Assembly: GCA_033763635.1 (NCBI GenBank)
Contig: JANRKG010000371.1
Coordinates: forward strand, 1-6,637
Reading direction: 5' to 3'
Source: JANRKG01 sp033763635
GTDB lineage: Bacteria > Cyanobacteriota > Cyanobacteriia > GCF-001939115
DNA length: 6,637 nt
Shown here: positions 1-5,921 of the stretch, in pieces
Numbering within the stretch: the stretch's first letter is position 1
Layout: the number at the start of each line of letters is the position of its first letter
The notes under the pieces: model-generated
The model's database searches: none
Seen by the model: the letters and a program-made list of their open reading frames with translations, nothing else
Told to the model about the DNA's origin: nothing
Made by a program: the position numbers and the translations under genes

Positions 1-23
1 CAAAGGAGGCTATACACTAGCCC

Positions 24-551
24 TTGGGCGTGCTGAAGGATGGTTTCCATGACCGTCTTCTGATTTTTGTACTACGCCCTTTCTTTCAGATTTTGGCTTC
101 TTTGGCAACCCTTATTGAGAATGGTGCAAGATCTCAGTTAAGGAAGCATGAATGCCTTCCCGGTGATGTGCTAATAGCAACGCTTGGTGATCCAAATCTT
201 CGGGCTTGTATCCAACCAAATTGGTTGTCTATTGCGTTAAATAAAGCCGACTGCGTACAGGCTCGCCCCAAACCTGGTATTACAAATGCAGAGTATCTTT
301 GTGCATTGATAAATCAACCATCAACAGAACGAATGGCACATGATCTAATACTAGGTCAAACACGACTTCGTATTAGCATGGGACGTTTACGCACTCTCAG
401 GGTTCCTGCTCCACCAATTTCCCTTCAACAAGAATTTGCTCGGCGGGTGGAGGCGATTGAGCAACTCAAAGTCACCCATCGAGAATCCTTGGCGCAACTG
501 GATGCCCTCTTTGTGTCCCTACAACACCGAGCATTTCGGGGAGAGCTTTGA
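24..551 (+). CDS. hsdS: Type I restriction-modification specificity subunit HsdS, C-terminal part (5'-truncated or broken)
   Basis: HsdS recognises the DNA target of a type I restriction-modification complex and holds HsdM and HsdR on it. What is visible is one target-recognition domain lacking its N-terminal part (about residues 35-128, including LPGDVLIATLG and SIALNKADCVQARP), the conserved segment SMGRLRTLRVPAPP (118-131), and a C-terminal helix ending LFVSLQHRAFRGEL, a very typical HsdS terminus. At 175 residues it is less than half of a usual two-domain HsdS (about 400-450). The frame is closed by TAG at 18-20, and TTG at 24 is only the first possible start. AAAGGAGG at 3-9 lies 14 bases before it, too far for a convincing ribosome site. 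I infer a frameshifted or truncated gene, although single-domain half-subunits are known. Residues 1-35 look least like the family. Family call is confident; the start is not. Confidence 0.85.
   Translation: MGVLKDGFHDRLLIFVLRPFFQILASLATLIENGARSQLRKHECLPGDVLIATLGDPNLRACIQPNWLSIALNKADCVQARPKPGITNAEYLCALINQPSTERMAHDLILGQTRLRISMGRLRTLRVPAPPISLQQEFARRVEAIEQLKVTHRESLAQLDALFVSLQHRAFRGEL
538..545 (+). promoter_or_regulatory. Ribosome binding site deciding the ATG 554 start
   Basis: GGGGAGAG lies inside the last codons of hsdS, 8 bases before ATG 554. It supports ATG 554 over the overlapping TTG at 548, which would have only about 2 bases of spacing. Confidence 0.5.
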
Positions 552-553
552 AT

Positions 554-1426
554 ATGCGCGGTCGTCTTATTGATGCTTGGAAATACACTTGGCTTGAATT
601 ATGGGAACCACTAGAACAGGTGCCGGATTTTTCTGAGGATATTTATTCTGATCTCTTCGTTCAGCTAGAGAAAGCTCTTAAGAAACGCCTTAAAACAGCG
701 CCTGATGAAGACAAGGAATCACATTCTCGCTACTTTGAAACCTCTACCGATCCTGTAAAGGCACGTCTTTTTATCCAGGAGATAGATGGTCAAAGTTTAG
801 CAGGAGATCCCGCATTGGTAGCATTCTTCAAAAATGCCTACGATGTCTTCAACGAATATAGTGAAGAATTCGCTGATGAATTCGTTCAACTAATGGACGA
901 GTTCGTTAATTGCCACAATCTGAGGTACAAACTCCAATATTCTCCGTTTAAGTTACAACCCCATCTTCCTGGAGTATTTGCCTCCTTATTTGCTGAGATT
1001 TCAGAGGCGGCAGCAGGAGACCGCGATCTATTGGAATTAATGAAGGATTTTGAGCATTCATTCTATGCCGTCAGCAGATCTCATCGTGAAACTGATATGA
1101 AAACCTGCATCTCCAAAGCCTGTATGCTCATCGAAGGCTTTGGGAGTTTACATCCTGAAAGAGAAACAGCATCAACGTTAGGAGCAATGTGTAACAAGAT
1201 TCGTTGTTGGCCTCACGAGAAGCTGCGAGAGGCAGTTATCAATGTTTACCACTTTTGTTGTGATTACCCTGGAATTCGTCACGCAGGAACTCCTGCGTCA
1301 AAGTTAAGGGCACTAGATTTAAGAGACTCGATCATTGTGCCATTAATACTATTTACAGCAGCAGGTTATTTTTTAACACAGCACAATATAACTGAGGTTA
1401 TTGGTATCAACGCAGAGGATTATTAA
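554..1426 (+). CDS. Uncharacterised protein, possible abortive-infection/HEPN-like C-terminus, coupled to hsdS
   Basis: I do not recognise this 290-residue protein with certainty. It is soluble-looking, largely helical and acidic in the first half, with no signal peptide and no Walker motifs. The C-terminal third holds CCDYPGIRHAGTPASK; the G-I-R-H segment (residues 240-243) followed by a hydrophobic helix (about 259-273) resembles the 'GIRHA' motif of some abortive-infection and HEPN-like proteins, where Arg and His are often functional in RNases. That comparison is from memory and tentative. TTG at 548 is the first possible start, overlapping the hsdS stop, but ATG at 554 is better: GGGGAGAG at 538-545 is well spaced before it. 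The stop-to-start gap of 2 bases indicates translational coupling with hsdS. It sits between hsdS and hsdR, the usual position for accessory defence genes. The gene is AT-richer than hsdR and contains no CGATCG motif. Confidence 0.8.
   Translation: MRGRLIDAWKYTWLELWEPLEQVPDFSEDIYSDLFVQLEKALKKRLKTAPDEDKESHSRYFETSTDPVKARLFIQEIDGQSLAGDPALVAFFKNAYDVFNEYSEEFADEFVQLMDEFVNCHNLRYKLQYSPFKLQPHLPGVFASLFAEISEAAAGDRDLLELMKDFEHSFYAVSRSHRETDMKTCISKACMLIEGFGSLHPERETASTLGAMCNKIRCWPHEKLREAVINVYHFCCDYPGIRHAGTPASKLRALDLRDSIIVPLILFTAAGYFLTQHNITEVIGINAEDY
1281..1298. repeat. Perfect 8-bp inverted repeat inside the HEPN-like gene
   Basis: ACGCAGGA (1281-1288), a 2-base spacer AC, and TCCTGCGT (1291-1298) form a perfect inverted repeat. 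It encodes the HAGTPAS residues right after the G-I-R-H motif, so codon constraint could explain part of it. No T-run follows, so it is not a terminator. Confidence 0.45.
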
Positions 1427-1490
1427 AGAACTGATAATTTGCCCTATACAATATCAGTAATCGCTAATCGCTTTCAGGCAGCAAATTTCC

Positions 1491-2144
1491 ATGACCGCAG
1501 TGCTTGCCACCCCTATCAGCCAAATCGAACTGGCTCCCGGCAGTGCCATTCGCATTGATGGTGTCACATGGGAAAGCTATATCGCCCTTTTGCAGGAGTT
1601 GGGGGACGATCGCCCAACCCGTGTCGCTTACGAAGATGGAGTCTTAGAAATCAGGATGCCGGGGCAATCCCATGAAGCCGCCAATCGGGTGTTAGCGAGC
1701 ATTGCGCTCACCCTCGCTGAAGAATTTGGCTTTGAGTTTAACGACCTGGGTTCAATGACCATGAACCGCCCACAACTGAGGAAAGGGGTTGAACCGGATA
1801 GTTGCTTCTACATCCAAAATGCTCAGGCAGGGCAGGGCTTGGGCGAGACAATTTCCAGCGACTTGCCCCCTGATCTGGCTCTAGAAGTCGATATTGCGAA
1901 CCGCTCCGATAGCAAACTCAGCATTTATCAGGCAATGGGCGTACCGGAAGTGTGGCTTTACCAGCGAGAGCAGGTCAAGATTAAGCACCTGGAGAATGGG
2001 CTGTATTTGGATGCCCTGAGCAGCCGCGCATTCCCTGCGGTCAGTGCCGACCAGTTAACCCAGTGGCTAGACCTGCGCCGTACCGGGACCGATCTCACCG
2101 TCATCCGAGCCGTTAGGCAGTTTTGCCGAACCCGACCGGAATAG
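1491..2144 (+). CDS. Uma2 family protein (DUF820), PD-(D/E)XK nuclease-like
   Basis: Uma2/DUF820 proteins carry a PD-(D/E)XK restriction-endonuclease-like fold; their cellular role is poorly known, and they occur in dozens of copies in many cyanobacteria. Family landmarks in order: YEDGVLEIRMPGQSHE (47-62) with the conserved Glu and His-Glu; E101-P-D103 in GVEPDSCFYI; LALEVDIANRSDSK (129-142), where E132 and D134 would complete the metal site; and the YQAMGVPEVWLY segment (146-157). At 217 residues the length is normal and the fold appears intact, with no frameshift. ATG 1491 is the first start in frame, but no good Shine-Dalgarno precedes it. It lies 64 bases after the preceding gene and 128 bases before hsdR, in the same direction. 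Uma2 is not a standard part of type I systems, so its presence here may be chance insertion. It carries the first CGATCG motif of the window (1607-1612). Confidence 0.92.
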   Translation: MTAVLATPISQIELAPGSAIRIDGVTWESYIALLQELGDDRPTRVAYEDGVLEIRMPGQSHEAANRVLASIALTLAEEFGFEFNDLGSMTMNRPQLRKGVEPDSCFYIQNAQAGQGLGETISSDLPPDLALEVDIANRSDSKLSIYQAMGVPEVWLYQREQVKIKHLENGLYLDALSSRAFPAVSADQLTQWLDLRRTGTDLTVIRAVRQFCRTRPE

Positions 2145-2180
2145 ACAAGCCTTCATCAACCCGAAAGTGGTTGAATCTTC

Positions 2181-2273
2181 ATGTCATTGCTCTCGCAGAT
2201 GCCAAACCCTGAAGTGGCTGTTAGCTTAGAACAGGCAACACTCTTAAGGCAGAGATCGGCAAGAAGGCACTGA
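2181..2273 (+). CDS. Possible 30-codon leader ORF overlapping the hsdR start
   Basis: An ATG at 2181 opens a 30-codon frame (beginning MSLLSQMPNPEVAV, ending RSARRH) whose TGA at 2271-2273 overlaps the hsdR ATG at 2273 as TGATG. That arrangement is typical of translational coupling. It is preceded by a stop in the same frame at 2172-2174 and by only a poor ribosome site, and the peptide matches no family I know. It could be a leader peptide, the decayed tail of an older gene, or chance. Confidence 0.25.
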   Translation: MSLLSQMPNPEVAVSLEQATLLRQRSARRH

Positions 2274-5200
2274 TGAGTATTCATTTCGAGTTTCTAAAGA
2301 CCGAATGGCCCAAAGTCTACGAAGCCGCTGTTAAAGCCGAATCTCTCGCCCTTCCTGATCCTCGCACTGCCTGTTTTTATGGTCGTCGTGCCCTGGAAAT
2401 TGCCGTTGCCTGGTTATTTGACTGCGACCCCAGCCTTTCTCAACCCTACAAAGCCGACCTCAGTGCCTTCCTGTTTGAACCCAGTTTTAAAGCCCTGGTG
2501 GGTCCGGCCCTCCATGCCAAACTCGATGTAATCCGCAAACTGGGGAATCAGGCCGTTCACAGTAGCAAGCCCATTCGACCCGAAGATGCGATCGTTTTGG
2601 TGCGGGAACTATTTCACCTCTGCTACTGGCTCGGTCGCACCTATGGCCTCAAGCCCACCGACAAGCCCGATCCGAAAGCTGCTTTCCAACCCGATCGTCT
2701 CCCCAAAACCTCTCCGGCTCCGGCTCAGACGATCGCTCAACTGCAAGCCCAGGCAAAGCAACTGGCCGCCAAAGATGCAGAATTAGCTGCCAGTCAGAAT
2801 CGACTGAGTGAAGTCGAGGCGGAACTGCAACGATTGCGGGAAGAAGTCGCCCAGGCGAAAGCTGCAAACGTTGCCCAACCGGATACCCATGACTATAACG
2901 AAGCTGAAACTCGTGACTACTACATCGACCTGTTGTTGAAAGAGGCCGGATGGGCACTCGATCAGATCCGCGATCGGGAGTACCCCGTGCAAGGAATGCC
3001 GAATTCATCGGGGACAGGCTTTGTCGATTATGTTCTGTGGGGTGACGATGGCAAACCGTTAGCGGTGGTGGAAGCCAAACGAACCCGCCACGATCCCCAG
3101 GTGGGTCAACAACAGGCAAAATTGTACGCCGATTGTCTGGAACAGCAATTTGGGCAGCGTCCCATCCTCTTTTATAGCAACGGATACCAGCATTGGATCT
3201 GGGACGATGCCAGTTACCCACCCCGTCTGGTGCAGGGCTTCTTCAAGAAAGCCGAACTGGAATTGATGATTCAGCGGCGAACCACTCGCAAATCTCTGAA
3301 AGACGCTGAAATCAGTGAGGCGATCGTGGGGCGCTACTACCAGACCCGCGCCATTCGTCGCATTGGGAAAGCCTTTGAGGAACACAATGAACGCAAAGCC
3401 CTGGTTGTCATGGCGACGGGGGCAGGCAAAACTCGCACGGTCATTGCCCTTTGCGATTTGCTCATGCGGTGCAATTGGGTGAAACGGGCCTTATTTCTGG
3501 CCGATCGGGTGGCTCTGGTGAATCAGGCGGTGAATGCGTTCAAGCAGCACCTCCCGGCTTCCAGTCCGGTTAACCTGCTCACTGAAAAGAGCACGGAAGG
3601 CCGCGTCTATGTCTCGACCTATCCCACGATGATGGGCCTGATTAACGAGGTGGGCGAGGGACAGCGGCGGTTCGGAGTAGGCCACTTCGACTTGATTGTG
3701 ATTGATGAAGCTCACCGGTCGGTCTACCAGAAATACCGCGCCATCTTCGAGTATTTTGATGCCCTTCTGGTCGGGCTGACTGCCACTCCTAAAGACGAAA
3801 TCGATCGCAACACCTACGGTCTGTTCAACCTGGAAACTGGAGTGCCCACCGATGTCTATACCCTGGACGAAGCGGTGAAGGATGGCTTCCTGGTTCCAGT
3901 CAAGTCTGTCTCAGTTCCCCTCAAGTTCCAGCGTCAGGGTATCCGATATGACGACCTCTCTGAAGAAGAGAAGGAACAGTGGGACGAAATCGATTGGGAT
4001 GAAGAGGGGCGTGTACCCGATCGGGTGGAAGCCGCAGCGGTAAATCAGTGGTTGTTCAACCAGGACACGGTGGATAAGGTGCTGGCCCATCTGATGACAC
4101 GGGGGTTAACCGTCGCTGGAGGCGATCGATTGGGCAAAACCATCATCTTTGCCAAGAACAAAAGCCATGCAGAGTTCATTTACGATCGCTTCAATGCCAA
4201 CTATCCCCACTACAAGGGAGAGTTTGCTCGTATCATCGCCCACGGAATCACCTATGTTCAAACCCTAATTGACTCCTTTTCCCACCCGAAAAAGCTTCCT
4301 CACATTGCAATTTCCGTCGATATGCTCGATACGGGGGTCGATATCCCAGAGGTCGTCAACTTGGTGTTCTTCAAGTTGGTCCGCTCCAAAACCAAGTTCT
4401 GGCAAATGATCGGTCGGGGAACTCGTCTGCGTCCTGACCTATTTGGTCCCAACCAGCCCAAAGAATTCTTCTACCTGTTCGACTACTGCCAAAATCTGGA
4501 ATTCTTCAGCCACACACCCGAAACGATCGACGCTGCCCCCAGCAAATCCCTCAGCAAACGCCTATTTACCAGCCGCCTGGAGTTACTGAGCGAGTTGGAC
4601 AAACGCCTCCAGCAAACGGGGGTAGCCAGTGCATCAACAGGACAATACACAACTGACGAGCCAACGTCCGAAGGGGAAGTTCGGTATTCCATTGCATCCC
4701 ACCTGCAAGCAGAAGTGGCTGCGATGAACCTGGAGAACTTCATCGTCCGTCCCCATCGCCAGCTGGTAGAAACCTACGCTCAAGTGAACGCTTGGAGTAC
4801 CGTTTCATCAGAACAGGCCCGTGAATTGGCAAATCAAATCGCTGGGTTACCCACGCAACTCCCGACAGAAAGCGAAGAAGCCAAACGATTTGACTGGCTG
4901 ATGTTGCAATTGCAGTTAGCTCGACTCCGAACCGAGCCAGGGTTCGTGCGCTTGAGTCAACAGGTCAGGGCGATCGCCTCAGCGCTGGAAGGAAAAGACA
5001 ACATTCCAACCGTGCGGGAGCAGATGGCTCTGATTCAGGAGATCCAGACTGATGAATGGTGGCAGGATGTTACGGTTCCGATGCTGGAGCGTGCCCGCAA
5101 ACGGCTGCGGAATCTCGTTCGGCTAATCGAGAAGGTCGAGCGGCAACCCATCTACACCAACTTTGAGGACGAACTGGGTGTTGAAACCGAGATTGAAATT

Positions 5201-5692
5201 CCTGGGTTCGGAGGGGCTGATGAATTCGATCGCTTCCGTGCCAAAGCCCGCCAGTTCCTGAAAGCCCACGAAACCCATGTCGTGATTCACAAACTCAAGT
5301 TCAACCAACCTCTGACCGAAACTGACCTTAGCGAGTTAGAGCGGATATTGCTAGAAGCGGGGGTTGGCACCCCTGACCATTTGGAACAAGCCAAACAGAC
5401 CAGCCAGGGTTTAGGCATCTTCATCCGCTCCTTGATTGGGCTGGACCGTGAAGCTGCAAAACAAGCCTTTGGAGAATTCCTGTCTGGCTCAACCGCGACC
5501 GCCGATCAAATCGAATTCATCAATCTGATCATCGACCACCTGACCCACCACGGCATTATGGACCCCGGCCTGCTCTATGAGGCTCCCTTTACAGACATCA
5601 ATTCCCAGGGGCCAGAGGGAGTATTCAGGCCAGAGCAAGTTGATACGTTGGTGTCCGTGTTAGAGAGCATCCGAATTGCGGCAGCAGCTTGA
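2273..5692 (+). CDS. hsdR: Type I restriction endonuclease subunit HsdR (EcoEI/EcoAI-like, with DUF4145)
   Basis: HsdR is the ATP-dependent translocase and nuclease of a type I restriction complex; with HsdM and HsdS it pulls in unmethylated DNA and cuts it at a distance. Domains in order: DUF4145 (about 1-120), of the HEPN-like superfamily, with R88, N92 and H96 in IRKLGNQAVH; a Gln/Ala/Glu-rich coiled coil (about 149-200); the HsdR nuclease with D252, E267 and K269 (VEAK) of PD-(D/E)XK; the SF2 helicase with Walker A ATGAGKT (381-387), DEAH box (478-481), LTATP (502-506), DTGVDIP (686-692) and motif VI QMIGRGTR (711-718); and an EcoEI-type C-terminal domain (about 970-1130). All key residues are present and the 1139-residue length is normal, so it looks functional. 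AGAAGG at 2262-2267 supports ATG 2273. It has a higher GC content than the flanking genes and about 13 CGATCG motifs. Whether it works with the hsdS fragment upstream cannot be settled here. Confidence 0.97.
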   Translation: MSIHFEFLKTEWPKVYEAAVKAESLALPDPRTACFYGRRALEIAVAWLFDCDPSLSQPYKADLSAFLFEPSFKALVGPALHAKLDVIRKLGNQAVHSSKPIRPEDAIVLVRELFHLCYWLGRTYGLKPTDKPDPKAAFQPDRLPKTSPAPAQTIAQLQAQAKQLAAKDAELAASQNRLSEVEAELQRLREEVAQAKAANVAQPDTHDYNEAETRDYYIDLLLKEAGWALDQIRDREYPVQGMPNSSGTGFVDYVLWGDDGKPLAVVEAKRTRHDPQVGQQQAKLYADCLEQQFGQRPILFYSNGYQHWIWDDASYPPRLVQGFFKKAELELMIQRRTTRKSLKDAEISEAIVGRYYQTRAIRRIGKAFEEHNERKALVVMATGAGKTRTVIALCDLLMRCNWVKRALFLADRVALVNQAVNAFKQHLPASSPVNLLTEKSTEGRVYVSTYPTMMGLINEVGEGQRRFGVGHFDLIVIDEAHRSVYQKYRAIFEYFDALLVGLTATPKDEIDRNTYGLFNLETGVPTDVYTLDEAVKDGFLVPVKSVSVPLKFQRQGIRYDDLSEEEKEQWDEIDWDEEGRVPDRVEAAAVNQWLFNQDTVDKVLAHLMTRGLTVAGGDRLGKTIIFAKNKSHAEFIYDRFNANYPHYKGEFARIIAHGITYVQTLIDSFSHPKKLPHIAISVDMLDTGVDIPEVVNLVFFKLVRSKTKFWQMIGRGTRLRPDLFGPNQPKEFFYLFDYCQNLEFFSHTPETIDAAPSKSLSKRLFTSRLELLSELDKRLQQTGVASASTGQYTTDEPTSEGEVRYSIASHLQAEVAAMNLENFIVRPHRQLVETYAQVNAWSTVSSEQARELANQIAGLPTQLPTESEEAKRFDWLMLQLQLARLRTEPGFVRLSQQVRAIASALEGKDNIPTVREQMALIQEIQTDEWWQDVTVPMLERARKRLRNLVRLIEKVERQPIYTNFEDELGVETEIEIPGFGGADEFDRFRAKARQFLKAHETHVVIHKLKFNQPLTETDLSELERILLEAGVGTPDHLEQAKQTSQGLGIFIRSLIGLDREAAKQAFGEFLSGSTATADQIEFINLIIDHLTHHGIMDPGLLYEAPFTDINSQGPEGVFRPEQVDTLVSVLESIRIAAAA
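4970..4977. repeat. HIP1 octamer GCGATCGC
   Basis: A full HIP1 palindrome inside hsdR. HIP1 is over-represented in many cyanobacterial genomes, and together with about 14 more CGATCG cores between 1607 and 5756 it is the main clue to the host. Confidence 0.8.
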
Positions 5693-5737
5693 TGCTGGAG
5701 GCGCAAACCTTAGCATTTTGGGAATTTGTCTTTCAAG

Positions 5738-5759
5738 TCGCCCCACAGGGCGATCGCCC
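5738..5759. repeat. HIP1-based hairpin just after hsdR
   Basis: TCGCCC (5738-5743) pairs with GGGCGA (5748-5753) over a CACA loop, and the same GGGCGA also pairs with TCGCCC at 5754-5759, making the 12-bp palindrome GGGCGATCGCCC (5748-5759) around a HIP1 octamer. The two pairings exclude each other in RNA. No T-run follows, so a Rho-independent terminator for hsdR is not supported. Confidence 0.4.
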
Positions 5760-5819
5760 CTAGACCAAAAACGTCCCAGAACAGAGAAGCGAAGAAGTTT
5801 GATTCAGTCTTTTTGAAAA

Positions 5820-5832
5820 AGAACTTAGTTCT
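5820..5832. promoter_or_regulatory. Candidate operator, left dyad
   Basis: AGAACTTAGTTCT is a 5-bp dyad about a 3-base centre. It ends 2 bases before the TTGACA box, where a bound dimeric regulator could either block or contact RNA polymerase. The regulator is unknown and no helix-turn-helix gene is visible in the window. Confidence 0.4.
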
Positions 5833-5834
5833 AT

Positions 5835-5863
5835 TTGACATGAGCAAAGAATACTCTTACGAT
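5835..5863 (+). promoter_or_regulatory. Sigma-70-type promoter candidate for the DUF4258 gene and the gene after it
   Basis: A consensus -35 box TTGACA (5835-5840) is followed after exactly 17 bases by TACGAT (5858-5863), which matches TATAAT at 4 of 6 positions including both T ends and the second A. Transcription would start near 5870, at the first base of the right dyad. GATAAT at 5861-5866 is a closer -10 match but sits 20 bases from the -35 box. The promoter lies wholly inside the inverted-repeat spacer and points to the two downstream genes. Confidence 0.55.
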
Positions 5864-5869
5864 AATAAA

Positions 5870-5882
5870 AGAACTAAGTTCT
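5870..5882. promoter_or_regulatory. Candidate operator, right dyad at the predicted transcription start
   Basis: AGAACTAAGTTCT repeats the left dyad in inverted orientation and covers the predicted +1 region, the classic position for a repressor. In RNA it would also form a small hairpin at the extreme 5' end of the transcript, and with the T-run after it could act as a weak terminator for read-through from hsdR. Confidence 0.4.
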
Positions 5883-5921
5883 TTTTCTGTGATGCTAATC
5901 CTTCTCTCCCCAAGTACCCTC

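Larger units (their letters stand above)
5815..5887. repeat. 18-bp perfect inverted repeat with 37-bp spacer, each arm itself a dyad
   Basis: GAAAAAGAACTTAGTTCT (5815-5832) is the exact reverse complement of 5870-5887. Each arm contains its own dyad: AGAAC-TTA-GTTCT (5820-5832) and AGAAC-TAA-GTTCT (5870-5882). The right dyad can extend to an 8-bp stem (AAAAGAAC, 5867-5874, with GTTCTTTT, 5878-5885). The two dyad centres are 50 bp apart, close to a whole number of helical turns. I favour a pair of regulator binding sites around the promoter in the spacer. A bidirectional terminator for hsdR (the A-run and T-run flank the stems) or a tiny inverted-repeat element are alternatives. Confidence 0.8.

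Noticed and set aside
3..9. AAAGGAGG as the ribosome site of the hsdS fragment
   Set aside because: The match is strong but 14 bases from the first possible start TTG 24 and 20 from GTG 30, too far for normal initiation; it may lie within broken coding sequence.
1423..1452. TACAAT (1447-1452) as a -10 box for the Uma2 gene
   Set aside because: The -10 match is good, but no convincing -35 box lies 16-18 bases upstream (TTAAAG at best), so I do not list it as a promoter.
2156..2174. TCAACC/GGTTGA hairpin between Uma2 and hsdR as a terminator
   Set aside because: The stem is only 6 bp with a 7-base loop and no T-run follows; likely chance.
2649..3221. A 190-codon minus-strand frame inside hsdR
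   Set aside because: It lies opposite the clearly coding hsdR nuclease region, and its peptide is Pro/Arg/Ser-rich, typical of an antisense shadow.
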